Below, piece by piece: positions 20,821 through 32,929 of a DNA stretch of 64,000 nt. Under the pieces are notes generated by a model. It ran no database searches. It was not told the DNA's origin and saw only the letters and a list, made by a program, of their open reading frames with translations. The DNA lies in NCBI GenBank assembly GCA_027627225.1, contig CM051029.1, positions 74,117,578 through 74,181,577 on the forward strand. The letters are read 5' to 3'. Position 1 is the first letter of the stretch, and the number at the start of each line of letters is the position of its first letter. The translations under genes and the position numbers were made by a program. The stretch comes from Congeria kusceri (taxonomy: Eukaryota; Mollusca; Bivalvia; Myida; Dreissenidae).

Positions 20821-22395
20821 TTTATATTTCAAAGTTTTATTTCATGATCTGTATTGGACATCTAAAAATTGTGCAATGGTAGCTTGTTTTGCTTTTGTAA
20901 CACTTAATTATTTGTCGTAAAATTTTTCAATTAGTATTCTGGTAATTCCATTATTCCAAACATGTACTAACAGTGATGTTTGTAACACATATTCCCGTAA
21001 ATATCAATATATAGTGTCAATATTTTACAGATATCAAATGTATTTTTCATGACAGTGTCAACCTTATCGTCGCATCAGTTACTGAATGCAGGCAAACACT
21101 TTGCCGATAAAATGTTGTTCCATATTTTGACTTTTTCAATTTCGTTAATTTTCTTACTCATTAAGTTGTATTGTACATTTTCAACTGCAAAAGCCCCAGT
21201 TCCTGTGTATATTTATACATATATATATATATATATACAAAATATGCATGTGTTAATTTTATTAATTTAAAAACAGGTAATATCAAAATCCCATTCATAA
21301 AGAACAAGCTTCAACATGTTTTCTAAAAATAGATTCATCCCTCATTTCCTCCAACTGAAAATATTTGGTGTCAGATTAGCATAAACTGTGTACAATGATA
21401 TGTTTATAGCATTATACAATGCTAATTGCAAACATATATAAGACGCGTTTCAATATGTAGCAGATTTGGAATATTCATCAAATAAGTTTTAAATTGTTAA
21501 CTTCTATTTAGTTTTGTAACAGTTTTCTATCAAAAAGTGTGTTTCTTTTATTTGCTATGAAGCTTGTTTGTTTTTTAAGTGCCTTAGATTGTTTATGTCA
21601 CTTTGTTAAATAAACCGTGCTTACTACATGATATTGTAATAGACATATCTCTTAAATGGTTGAATACCTTCTTATATTTTATTAGTCATGATAGTTTGTA
21701 TTAGTTATGGTAGTTTTTATTAGTTATGATAGATTCTTATCAGTTATGATAGTTTCTTATCAGTAATGATTGTTTTTTTGGTAAACATTATTTTATTATT
21801 TTGTTTTGTAAGTATATTTTGGTTGTGATCAACATGTTTAATGACATTGATTTTATGGGTTTGCTTATATCGAAATAAGTCAAACATGCTTTTTGTATCC
21901 GCACTCGATTATAAAACATGACTTATACATTGTTGTATAGTTTGAACCTAACTAGTAATTTTGTATGAATACTTTATTAGTCATCTTCTACATTCATAAT
22001 AAAATCATAACGTTGTAATGTGCACGAGATTAATAGTTTCTAGTTCGTTAATGTAAATTGCTCTGATGTAAATGCCAAACAAACAAGGTTTAAATTCGTT
22101 TTGAATACGTTGTTTTTGTTTCAAATATTTCAAAAATTGACCCATTTATGGATGTCATTAATGGAAACCTTGTTTGTTTTTATCGTTTCTACATAATAAG
22201 TGAACTGTGATTTATATATTTTTGGACCTTTATACAGTTTTATTATAGTTTTTTTTTTTTTTTAAAGACGCAAGTAATCTTAATTTATAACTTCTTTACC
22301 TCTATGTTGTGACAGTATCCTGTGGTTAAAGGTTATAAATAAAAACATTACAAGTCTTTAATCTTTTTTAAAATTTGTTTCATAGACTTAATGAA
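20821..22395. other. Gene-free AT-rich stretch
   Basis: Contains a short (TA)n run at about 21213-21236 and no coding frame worth reporting, apart from the short tandem repeat listed separately. Confidence 0.4.
21681..21776. repeat. Short tandem repeat, about 20-bp unit
   Basis: Five imperfect units of the type TATTAGTTATGATAGTTT follow one another. Confidence 0.6.
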
Positions 22396-22396
22396 T

Positions 22397-22934
22397 CATA
22401 ATCTCACCTTACGGAGATACGCTGATAATTCTGATTGCGTTTTCGTCGTCTGAAATATCCTCGTAGTTTGCGATAGACGCTGTATCGCTCCCTGCTTTTC
22501 TCTTTTTATTAATACATTGTCCAATTTTTCAAACGTTTCCCTTTCTTCTCTCAAGCGTTCGCACGATCGTTTATATGTCTCTTTCTCGCGTTCAACGAGA
22601 TTGACGACTCGCGGTTTTCATTCATTTTGCATTTCATTGTGTTTATTTTTGCTTTTAAATCTACAATCTCCTTCTCAGCCTCCGCATGGGCGGCCATTTC
22701 CTGCGACTGTTGCGCGCATAACACATCATTCCTGTCTTGTTTGAGTTTTACATCGTCGCGCAATCTTTCATTGTCTCCGTCAGGAAATATAAAGTCTTGT
22801 CTGGCGCTGTACAGTTCGTTTTGTAACAAGTCTATTTTGTTCCTCAAGACTCCAACTAATTCCGCCAAGGTATCTCTTCCGTACTCGAACATTTCTACGG
22901 ACATGTCCAAAAAACGATTAAAAAACCAATCCAT
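22397..22934 (-). CDS. Long coiled-coil protein, frameshifted near its C-terminus
   Basis: From Met 22934 (MDWFFNRFLDMSVEMFEYG) the frame is rich in Leu, Glu, Lys and Asp with heptads from about residue 22 to 105 (LVGVLRNKIDLLQNEL; EKEIVDLKAKINTMK). It then loses register; the alternative frame continues the helix (EREKETYKRSCERLREERE), and another ends in an acidic tail (YEDISDDENAI) with a stop at about 22394. A single indel near 22610 would explain the change. TATA-like boxes stand upstream (TTATAAATAG near 23015, GATATAAAA near 22965). Nothing identifies a family. With the PC4-like gene next door it may be part of a displaced Polinton arm. Confidence 0.45.
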
Positions 22935-23004
22935 GTTTTACGTTATTTAGATATCTTAGGTTTGTTTTTTATATCTCCACAGCGTTATAACTTACGTTGT
23001 GAAA

Positions 23005-23030
23005 TTCGGAACTATTTATAAGGGGTTATA
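23005..23030 (-). promoter_or_regulatory. TATA-like box upstream of the coiled-coil gene
   Basis: Minus-strand TTATAAATAG, about 80 bp before the ATG at 22934. Confidence 0.3.
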
Positions 23031-23418
23031 CTAATCACGCAACAGAAACGCGCTCGTTTTCATTATACGTGGCAGGAAACAAGGGGGTAAGGTTTTATCG
23101 GCTTGATCTTATTACCTAACAAAACATTTCCGTAGTTGTAAAAAAAAAAAATGAACAAATACGTTTAAATTAAAAGCTGCAATAACAACAAAATATATCG
23201 CTGGAAACGTTTAAAACTAGGTGCCGTGTGACTTCCAAATGATAGAAACGGATGTTCACATTGAATCGTTAACCCTTTTGCTTATTATTCGCACGAACTT
23301 CAAATAATGCGTTAATCGTTCTCTGGCTATTTAACTTAAAAGTGAGTTGTCAATGTTAATTGAAACATTTCCGCTATTTTCGAACGCCGTCGCCACAAGA
23401 CTCCGAGACCACTAACTT

Positions 23419-23641
23419 AGGTAATCCCGCTCTCTAATGCCGTCGTTCAAATAACCATAATTCACTGGCTATTTTATGAATCATATTTTTACGATTTTAT
23501 CGATGAATTTCGGGACAAACTAAATAACGTTTTGTCTCCTCCCAAAAAGCACTGTATTAAAATCATTACCTACATCAACACACAGACGGAAGAAAAAATT
23601 ACGTTTGCTCACATAATCGAAGCAATCGGAAAACCAAAATA
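23419..23641 (+). CDS. Short ORF, unknown
   Basis: A frame open from a stop near 23416 to 23640 reads LFYESYFYDFIDEFRDKL and then KHCIKIITYIN and ITFAHIIEAIGKPK. It has no Met start; an ATG-led stretch in another frame at 23351 (MLIETFPLFSNAVATRL) shows the same SNAV motif, so one frameshifted helical protein is possible. No family recognised. Confidence 0.3.
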
Positions 23642-23728
23642 AAAAATACATATAAATTGGACTGTTTTTCGTAGTCGTCGCAGTTTAACGCGGATGTTAA
23701 GGAGGTTAGTTTGTGTATAATTATAATT

Positions 23729-24166
23729 ATGGATTGTCAATCTTCATCGGAACACGGATCTCGCGGAAACGAAGACGTAAATGATGGCGCGCTGTGCCTG
23801 ATGTGCGACGCTGGTATGACGGTGCTGGATACTGAACAAGAACTGTCATTTCGTTCAAATAATATGAAATGTCATTTAACGATCATAAAATGGATAGGAG
23901 TGCTGATTATCGCTACAACCTGCGCCGTGCCTGGATTTGTACTTTTATCTGCGTGAAAATGTGTATGTAACGGTGTGTAATAAAGGTGGACACGTTTTTA
24001 CGGACATAGAAAATGTGCGAATGGAAGTGCAACCATCCTCGGCGTTAGCCTGAATTTGCAACAGTGGCTCACTCTGAAACAATATACGGGCGGTATTGAC
24101 ACGGCCATCTCCGAGGCTTGCACCTACTGGAACAATTTAAAAACGTTTAGGAATATCGACGCGTAA
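23729..24166 (+). pseudogene. PC4-like protein, frameshifted
   Basis: The N-terminal part (MDCQSSSEHG..., with a CLMC pair) is in one frame; the core is in a second, FYLRENVYVTVCNKGG followed by DIENVRMEV, and the end in a third, GVSLNLQQWLTLKQ and GGIDTAISEA, stopping at 24164. The order beta strands, DI(R/E) strand, GVSL...QW..L and a final helix with ID.AI is the PC4/p15 pattern. The predicted membrane helix in the first frame (IIKWIGVLIIATTCAVPG) then comes from out-of-frame translation, although the 75-codon ORF could also be a genuine small membrane protein. A CATATAAATTGG box stands near 23648. Confidence 0.45.
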
Positions 24167-26090
24167 AAACAACGCGTTTCTGTGTCATTACTTAAATCTT
24201 GCTATGACTTCCATCAAAAGTACAAACCGTGTCAACAGTTTTTTCTTTTTTTGTAAAATAAAATTCAAAAGATGTTCATCTGGTGTTTAATCGCTATCTT
24301 AACGATATTCTAGATGCTATTTATTCGAGATCAACGCTGTTACTCGTTAGTTTATCATCTAATATATACGCTGTATGGGTAACAATGTTTATTTGAGCAT
24401 AGATTATTTTGGAGTTCACAACCATTTTTATTTGAAAAAGTTTTTTAATTTGTTTAAGTATGTTATCATTACATACTTTGATGTCGATCTCTAAGCAAGC
24501 AATTATTTTCGTAAGCGTTAACGCGATAACAGTTTTTTGTTGGATTAAAAAAATTAATGAATTGCAGAATATGTTGTTTGGTAACGTTATAATCGAAATT
24601 TCGGTTTTGAATTGTTAATCTGTAAATAAACAACGATTTTTCGTTCTGAACTCAAAATCTTTGTTTATTTACCGATAAACAACATTCAAATCAATTTTTT
24701 TTTATTAATAACATTGTTTTTTCTGTAGTATTAAATCATTTATCGCGTTTGAACTGATATAGTTTGTACAAAGATAAATATTTATGCCCAATTCGGATTC
24801 GGTTTCTATATGATGTGATGCAACATATTTATTGTTTTTATGCCATATTTATACATGTGTTGTTATTGCTTGAAGATGAAATGCTAATGTAGGTAATTTG
24901 TTTATTCTTATGACAAGTGATTAACAAATCAAATGTGTCATATTTATCATGTATATATATGAATGTATAAACACTTCGTATAACATAATTTCTCAGTACA
25001 TTACAACACAATTGATCCATCGGGCTTGTTAAAAAGTCATAATCAAATATATGTGATTTTAAAGATTGTATGTTAATGTCACATTTAATAAATTAATAGT
25101 TTTAATGTTAATGTAAATGTTACACGTGTTAAGTCAGATGTCGGTGATAGCACTAAATAAGTGCACGTTGTATGTACGTTTGTTTCTTTATCTTATCCGA
25201 TGTACGACATTTTACTGTATATAACAATTAAAGTGTTTGTTGATATTACAGTCGTTTGTTTTATCAAGAGTCGTTGTAATAATAATATTACGATGCAATA
25301 TTTTACGATTTGTTGAGATGGCAACAGTGTTTAAACATGTTCTTCGTTTATACATTGCTTTAACATTAATAACGCCAATACATTAGAAATAATACACTTC
25401 AAAGAAAATACAAAAAAACTTTTGTTATGCAACGTATTAATTTCATTGCTTCTACAGCAATGTAAATTTTGAATACAATGCTCATAAATTATAAAATATC
25501 GTTCAGATTACATAAACTGCTCAATACGTTTACTCTGCATATTTGTACATTAAATGTACTTTATCGATAATAAACATGATAAAGGAGTCGTTACGAGTTA
25601 TATACTAGCATTCTAGTAAGCCTAATAATTGTAGTACTACAAGCGGATATGGTTACTATTAATGTCTTCTAAAATAGTTTCATCTTGAAATATCGATATA
25701 TAATTTTAAAATTATGTTTAATTGTCTTCGCTTACTCGCATTACGGTGTATATATAATATGTCATCGAATATTAAAGTCCGGTCATGACCATTACCGTAC
25801 AAGTAGACATGGTTTTGAGAGAAGAATATGCCATAAATTAATTACCAAAATAATAAATTTGAAACATTCCATACACTAATATAATAGTAGTATAAATATC
25901 ATTATTATTTACGCATTATTATTTCTGAAGAACCACTCGCTATTAAAGGATTTGTTCAAAAATGTTCGCATGTTTTTAAGTATACCATTAAATGTCTTTA
26001 CTTGACAGATTAAAGCATCAGAACTAAAAAGCTCAAGTATAGTATAAACAAGACAAGTATTTATAAAAAAAAATAAAAAAAATAGGTCCC
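24167..26090. other. Gene-free AT-rich stretch
   Basis: About 1.9 kb of AT-rich DNA. The small frames present (for example 24838-25020, 25685-25879) have no motif or codon pattern of a gene. Confidence 0.45.
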
Positions 26091-26094
26091 ATCG

Positions 26095-26165
26095 GGGTTC
26101 GAACCCGGGACCTTCGGATTAAAAGGCTACCGCCTTATCCATTCCAACTGCTGTATTTGCCTGCA
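26095..26165 (-). tRNA. tRNA-like sequence (pseudogene or SINE head) with Pol III terminator
   Basis: On the minus strand a TGGAATGGATAAGG A-box-like stretch, an anticodon-loop-like CTTTTAA (would be Lys, TTT) and a perfect B box GGTTCGAACCC are followed by GATGGGACC and then long T runs, a Pol III stop. The 5' half of the acceptor stem does not pair with TGGGACC and the anticodon stem is weak, so it is probably a degenerate tRNA or a tRNA-derived SINE head. Confidence 0.45.
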
Positions 26166-26338
26166 TCATTTACTTTATGTAAGTGTTCCACGTGTTGTCA
26201 ACAGTTTCAACGAAACGAAAGAAACACACTCCAAATTATTCTATTGTTTAGCGTTACAAACGCGTTATAATTAAATCAATTTCAACCAATGATTACTCAT
26301 GAACTAAACGGTTTTTACAGTATATTTCTTGGTCCGTA

Positions 26339-27328
26339 CTGGCGCAGTGCCTAAAACCGCCACTTGCCTAAATCTGCCACCCCATCCGAATAAGCGTTTC
26401 TCTACCGGCGATTTCTATTTTGTTGATCTCGATCAATCAGATACTTTCAATTAACAACGCTGACGAGTTTTCATCGTGATTTGTGCAATTATGAATATTT
26501 AATCCAATTATTTTGTATATACATAACCCATAAATGAAAACAAACTGCATGCGGGGAATTCTATTTCATACTGCGCATGTGCAATTTTGAAGCCCCGCAT
26601 GGTGTCCATGATAAAATTAAATTATCGTGTATTAATATTATGTTCATGTGCGCATGTGCAGCATAAAGTTAACCATTATTCATTGGCATTACCACACAAT
26701 AAAATGTGGAAAAAACTGCTTATTAAGAGCGCAAATGTCTCGCTACTCAAACCACCATTATTTGTCCCACGTGCACGCAGGGCCTCAGTTTCAGAGCTAT
26801 TTTTAGAAATACAAACGAGTATTTGAAGAAATTGGAACATTGTATTAACAACAGACATCGAGCTGCTTAATAAAGACAATTAAATAAGAACAATAGTCAA
26901 CAGTGGAATAAGCAGGTCACGGGTCCTGATCTAGGATTTTCACCATGCAACTTCGGATCACCGTGTTTTATATTAAACACTATAAAATGAAGCTTAAATA
27001 AACAAAAGTGGGAGTTTTATCAATAGAAGTGAATAGAAAATGCTTTGAAAACATAATTCATCCAATAATTTTATTATCGAGCAATTGTAACATTTTAAAG
27101 AGGGGTGGCGGATTTAGGCACTCCGACGCTCATTCTGTACACTGTTTAGGCCTTCAATCTCAATAATTATTTTTCATTTGCCAAGTATTTGAAATGTAAC
27201 CAAAAAACGCCAGCGAATGCACATTAAACCTAACTTGATTTATGTGAATTTTTATGTCAATCGGTAAACAACTTTTCAAAATATTGTACAAATACCTCCC
27301 AAATGTGGCGGTTTAGGCACTGCGCCAG
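26339..27328. mobile_element. TA-flanked inverted-repeat element, no transposase
   Basis: Ends CTGGCGCAGTGCCTAAA and its complement TTTAGGCACTGCGCCAG are perfect inverted repeats 990 bp apart, each bordered by TA (26337-26338 and 27329-27330). A related motif (GGCGGATTTAGGCAC) recurs inverted inside at about 27106 against 26366. TA duplication fits Tc1/mariner-like transposition. The interior has no recognisable enzyme, so a non-autonomous copy. Confidence 0.7.
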
Positions 27329-27624
27329 TAGTGTCATTTTGCTCCCACTGTTCTTTTATTTTTGGAATCGGTCACAAAAAGTTAAAAAATTGTCAAATTG
27401 TCAGTCTGTGAACAGGTCCCTTTAAGACCATTTTGATTGAGACCCCCAAGTGGTCGTATTAGCGGGGTTTCCCTGTATGCGAATTTAAAGGATGATAATA
27501 TTTGAGTGTTCTGGAACACTTGACAAAATCGTGTTGTAAAAAAAACTGTTATCTGTACATTCGCAAGCAACAGTCCGTATAACTGCACATAAACAGAAGA
27601 AGATACTCATAGACAGTTTTGACC

Positions 27625-29056
27625 ATGCATTTGTTGGTTCATTTGGCTGTTGGCGTCCTGTTCAATACCGTGAATGGTAAATCCGAAAAACGCCTAATTC
27701 TGCACAGCGAAGTCGAGATGGCAGCTGCAATCCAGACGTTGACGTCACGTATGGAAGCAATGTCGAATGAGATTTTACTTCTCAAGTCACTAGGAATGGG
27801 GGGTATGCAGTTTTTACTAAAGGGTGATAAAAATGCATAATAGCCCATAAAGGGTCAGTGTTATTATTTGAATCGTCTATTGCCTACACTAAACTTAAAA
27901 ATATGTTTTCCAATAAACTTAAAACAATGTAAAGTTCAGCTTGATGGATATATTAATACATATTTTTATTCATTAATTTTAGGTTCTGTATACATCAGAT
28001 GGGGTCGAAATACCTGTCCACAAAATGGAACAGAACTAGTTTACACAGGTACGTTTTTATGGATGGACTGTGTATACATACTAATTAATAAAGTTTTGAT
28101 TGGCATACCGCCAGTTTCTCAACTTTATTTTAGCGTTAACGGGACTTGTTCAAAGATGTGTGTAGTTTTTAATATATGCCATTAAATGTCTAAACTGGAA
28201 AAACTGAACTGAAAAAACTTAAATAAACAAACACTCAAGTATTTTAACAAGAAAAGCATCATGTAAGTGGTTCAAACGCTTTTAACAGTTTCAACGAAAA
28301 CAAAAAAAAATATATATCGTTTTGTGTTACAAACGTTTTATAATTTTATCAATTTCAACTGATGATTTCAACCGATGATTTCTCGTCAACGAAATGTTAT
28401 TTCGAATATGTCAGAAGTGCTATTTCGCTTCTTCATATACATTTTTATAGAGAATCTGTGACAAAAATTTAGAAAATAGTATATTGTCAATCTTTGCACA
28501 AGTCCTTTTAATAACAACTTGCAGGCAGATCAATACGGTAGTTACTGAGTTGTTGTGAATTTCAGGTTTCGCAGGAGGGAACGTCTACAGCTCATCTGGA
28601 GCGGCAGACTTCATTTGCCTTTCAGGTGACCCTTTATGGGATCAGTTTGGCGAGGGTGCTGAATCAAATGCCCAAATGGTATATGGCGCTGAATATCAAT
28701 TTGAGCAACAATTCAAGGACGGTGGGGCCAAGTTCTTTGGTCACAATCTCCATGACCACGACGCCTCATGCGCGGTGTGCAGATCCAGCCGCTCAACCAC
28801 AATGATGATTCCAGGCCGGAATCAGTGTTACCCGGGCTGGACCCTCGAGTACTGGGGCTACTTGGTAACTGGAGATTCCGTTGATCCTTCTCCGTCAAAC
28901 TATGCCTGCCTTGATGTTAATACAGAGTGGCAAACTGGGGATGCTGCCGACTACAACGGGAAGCTGGTGTACTTAGTACAAGCTGTGTGCGGTTCCTTAA
29001 AATGTCCGCCCTACCTGCCAAACCGATTGATCACGTGTGTCGTATGCTCCAAATGA
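27625..29056 (+). CDS. Short-chain collagen C4-like secreted protein, intact (three exons)
   Basis: Exons 27625-27802, 27983-28048 and 28566-29056 join in phase 1 to a 244-aa protein; all borders are GT-AG. Residues 1-18 are a signal peptide (MHLLVHLAVGVLFN). Residues 30-57 form a short coiled coil (SEVEMAAAIQTLTSRME), likely for oligomerisation. Exon 2 gives GSVYIRWGRNTCPQNG; exon 3 the main domain with GAADFICLSGDPLW, HDASCAVCRSSR, IPGRNQCYPGWTLEYWGYLV and CGSLKCPPY, ITCVVCSK at the end. Ten cysteines are shared with the copy at 43865. The name comes from resemblance to sponge short-chain collagen ends; there are no Gly-X-Y repeats here, and the function is unknown (extracellular). ATTAAA at 29098 may be its polyadenylation signal. 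Confidence 0.88.
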
Positions 29057-29097
29057 AATGTGAAACTGCTTGTTTCCTTTTCACTGTCAATTTCAAA

Positions 29098-29103
29098 TTA
29101 AAA
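29098..29103 (+). promoter_or_regulatory. Polyadenylation signal ATTAAA
   Basis: Lies 42 bp after the stop codon of the C4-like gene. Confidence 0.4.
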
Positions 29104-29640
29104 GTGCAAGTTTTGTAAGTGTTCTGTTTAGTTCATAACCTGACTGATTAAAACTGACATCATCTTTAGCCAGTTCATTGCATATAATAGTTTAGTATTT
29201 CTACTAGTACGTTTGACATCATTTACTACCTCTACACCATTGTACTCGTAAAAGCATAACAAAGTAAATTAATGTGAAATATTTGTCCTTAAGATTCAGA
29301 CAAAAAGGTTTTCTAAGTTTCAAAAGCAATATAATAAAAAAACTGACCTCCATCCGGAAGGAATGATTTGACGAAAAAAAGAGAACACAAGTAATTACGT
29401 AGAGTGTTACCAAAGAAAATGTACATGTATAATGAACCAAAATAGAAACTTTTGCTAAGTTTGACTGTAGATGATATAGGATTAGGGTTAAAACAAACAC
29501 TTAGTTATTTTTCTGTATTACCATGGAATAAATACTACATCGCCAAAAAATCCACCAAGCGGTTTCAGAGACGATTCATTCATTCAGAAGTAAATTGATG
29601 ACGGCACACAACGAAGGCCCGTTATGGGCCCGTATTCACA
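29104..29640. other. Gene-free stretch
   Basis: AT-rich, no gene. Around 29545-29600 it has fragments of the bivalve tandem-repeat type (CCACCAAGCGGTTTCAG). Confidence 0.35.
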
Positions 29641-29850
29641 AAAATCCTGATGCAATATGTAAATTCCTTCTATTCATAAAATTCATTATGAATTATATGC
29701 ATGTTGTGGGAAAAGAGGGCATAATGCATGTGCGTTAAGTGTCGTCCAGGATTAGCCTGTGAAGTCCGCACAGGCTAATCTAAGACGACACTTTCAGCTT
29801 TTATGGTATTTCATGTTCTCTTTTTCAACATGAATCCACAGAAATAGGTG
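29640..29850. repeat. Palindromic dispersed repeat with GTGTCGTCC arms
   Basis: A near palindrome at about 29739-29795 (AAGTGTCGTCC ... GGACGACACTT-type arms around GGCTAATC motifs) within a longer repeat that has TGCATGTGCGTTAAG and TTTATGGTATTTCATG. Pieces of the same element recur near 58160-58200 and 48820-48860. From memory this family is very abundant in dreissenid mussels. Confidence 0.6.
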
Positions 29851-30082
29851 GCTTTTATATAGGAAATTGGATCTGACAATTTTATTTAAGTGCAACTTAA
29901 GTTAAGATTGTAACCATTTTAGTTGCGATAGTGCAATAAGTAATACAACTCACTTATATCACTTTACAGGGCCACAATAATAAATATATCGTCATTAATA
30001 TATACCCAATTTATACATGTAGCATTCTTCTGTATACGTAAGCACGTATATCATCATAATATATGGTTAAATATATACAGGA

Positions 30083-30191
30083 AATGTGTTTGCTTTCGGT
30101 GTGATAACTCATTATATCATCAGCGGAAAGGAAGACAATTAATATTTTCACGAGCACTTGCGCATTATCACACCGAAAACAAACACACTTT
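30083..30191. repeat. Inverted-repeat hairpin element
   Basis: Arms AAATGTGTTTGC/TTTCGGTGTGATAA and their complement (TTATCACACCGAAAAC) enclose about 55 bp. Confidence 0.6.
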
Positions 30192-30439
30192 GTTTTTATT
30201 TATATGCTATTGAGTATTCTTTACATTTGATTTATTTTTAATGAATTTTAACATTTTCACAAGTAGTTCTCGGTGTCAGTAAAAAAATGTGCGCCATGTT
30301 GGATTACGATAAAATGTGCCGTGGATTAGTTAAGCAATCTAACCCGCAATGTTTTTACTCTAGGCATTATCATGGCAGCGTGTTAACCGTATAGCAGTCT
30401 ACTATGCTGTACAGAGGTTTGAATATATTTATGATACAA

Positions 30440-31515
30440 TTACGTATTGAAACTAAGTGAAACTTTGTCAACCATGTGACCCTCAGGGCGTGGCCAGTTT
30501 TGACACAAGGGGCATCATTTGAACTATCTTTGTAGAGGACCACTATACAATGCTATATACCAAATATGAAAAATATAGACCTTGTGGTTTCAGAGAAGAT
30601 TTTAAAAGTCATTTTTCTATTAGAGTCTATATAAACCATGTAACCCTGGGGTGTGGCCAGTTTTGACCCCATGGGCATCATTTTAAAATCCTTGTAGACG
30701 ATCCCTATACAATGTTGTCAACCAAATACAAAACCTCTGGACTTTGCGGTTTCAGAGGAGAAAATGCATTTAAAGTTATTTTGCTATTTAAGTCTAAATC
30801 AAACATGTGATCCCTGGGGCGTAGCCAGTTTTGACCCCAGGGGCACCATTCGAACAATCTTTGTAGAGGATCACTATTCAATATTATACACCAAATATGA
30901 AACCTCTGGATCATGGAGTTTTAGGAAGATTTTCAAAGTCATTTTGCTATTAAAGTCTACATAAATCATGTGACCCCCAATGCGTAGCCAGTTTTGACCC
31001 CAGGGGAATCATTTGAACAATATTTGAAGACCACTATACAATGTCACATACCAAATTTGAAACCTCTGGGCCTTGCGGTTTGAGAGATTTTTAAAGTCAT
31101 TTAGCTATTTAAGTTTATATAAACCATGTGACTCCCAGGGCGTGGCCAGTTTTGACCACAGGGCATCATTTGAAAAATCTTTGTAGAGGACTACTGTATA
31201 ATGTTACATACCAAATATCAAACCACTGGGCTTTGCGGTTTCAGAGGAGAATATTTTTAAAGTCATTTCCCTATTTAAGTCTATATAAATAATGTGACTC
31301 CTTGGGCGTGGCCAGTTTTGACCCCAGGGGCATCAAGTGAACAATCTTTGTAGATGACCACTATACAATGCTACAAACCAAATATCAAACCTCTGGGCTT
31401 TGCGGTTTCAAAGGAGAAGATTTTTAAAGTCACTTTGCTATTTATGTCTATATCAACCATGTTACCCCAGGGGCGTGGTCAGTTTTGACCCCAGGGGCAT
31501 CATTTAAACAAGAAA
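30440..31515. repeat. Diverged tandem array, about 165-bp unit, seven copies
   Basis: The landmark GGCCAGTTTTGAC recurs at about 30491, 30656, 30825, 30988, 31144, 31311 and 31478 (one copy GGTCAGTTTT). Each unit also has TTTGTAGAGGACCACTATACAATG and ACCTCTGGGCTTTGCGGTTTC type blocks. Further units lie at about 32930-33200, 34785-34830 and, inverted, 52560-53065. Confidence 0.8.
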
Positions 31516-31599
31516 CGTGGAAATTGCACGGAAATCAAATTTTTCTAACGAAATTCATAAAAGTCAGCACAATAATGAAATAAAGTTTGGGTGCCATAT

Positions 31600-32925
31600 G
31601 CATTCCTAAGAGAGGTATCTTTATAAGGTCTGTGAAGATTCATTTAAATATCGCTATGCGTTCTCAAATTATTGAGCAGAAACCGTTTTTGTATTTTTTT
31701 GTAGCATTGACCTTGACCTTTATCTGACCCCATACGTTATCCCACGTGTGGTCTAGATACAAGGTATCCTATGTATGAAGTTTTATTAAAAAATCTTGAT
31801 GCATTCTAAAGTTATTGAGCGGAAACCATTTGTCTATTTTTAGTAATGGAGACCGTGACCCCACTTACCCTATATGCAATCCCAAGCGAGGTCTCGATAT
31901 AAGGTATCGATGTTTGAGGTTTCATTAAAATATCTCGATGCATTGTCAAGTCACTGAGTGAAAACTGTTTTTCTATTGTTAGTTACGGTGACGCTAGCAT
32001 GACCCCACCCACCACATATGCAATCCAAAGAGAGGTCTCGATATATGGTACATGTATCTATGTATGTACTTTCATTCAAATATCTTTATGCGTTCTCAAG
32101 TTATTGAGCGGATACCATTTTCTATTTTTAGTAACTGTCTCCTTGACCTTGACCACACCCACTCCATATGCAATCTCAAGCAAGACTTTAATATAAGGTA
32201 TATATGTATGAAGTTTCATAAAAAATCTCGATGCGTTCTCAAGTTTTTGAGCAGAAACCGTTTTTCTATTTTTAGTAACAGTGACCTTGACCTTTCCCAC
32301 CACAAATGCAATACCCAGCGTGATCTCGATATATGGTATATGTGTATGAAGTTTCATTAAAATATCTTTATGGATTCTTAAGTTATTTAGCAGAAACAGT
32401 TTTTCTATTTTTAAATATGGTGACCTTCACCCCACCCACCCTATATTCAATCCCAAGCGAGGTCTTGATATAAGGTATATATGAATGAAGTTTCATTTTA
32501 ATATCTCGATGCGTTCTCAAGTTATTTAGCAGAAACTGTTTTCTTAATTTTAGTAACGGTGACCTAGACCCCACCCGCCCAATATGCAAACCAAGCGAAA
32601 ATCTCGATATATGGTGTCTATGTATGAAGTTTCATTAAAATATCTTTATGGATTCTAAAGTAATTGAGCTGAAACCGTTTTTCTATTTTTAGTAACGGTG
32701 ACCTTAGCCTTGACCCCACCCACCCCATATGCAATTCCAAGCAATGTCATAATATAAGGTATCTATGTATAAAGTTTCATTAAAATATCTCGATGCGTTC
32801 TCAACTTATTGAGCGGAAACCGTTTTTATATTTTTAGTAACGGTGATCTCGACCTTAACCCCACCCACCTCATATACAATCCCAAGCGAGGTCTCGATAT
32901 AAGGTATACAGAAGTTGTAAAGCTA
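31600..32925. repeat. Diverged tandem array, about 141-bp unit, nine copies
   Basis: TTATTGAGCGGAAACC-like landmarks recur at about 31672, 31811, 31950, 32098, 32240, 32382, 32519, 32660 and 32804. Units contain TGACCTTGACCCCACCCACC, CAATCCCAAGCGAGGTCTCG and GAAGTTTCATTAAAATATC. Other blocks of the same unit are at 35090-35560 and 36110-36720. Short frames in this region are translations of the repeat. Confidence 0.8.
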
Positions 32926-32929
32926 TTTT

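Noticed and set aside
27625..29056. True collagen gene
   Set aside because: No Gly-X-Y repeats are present in any exon; only the Cys-rich domain found in proteins so named.
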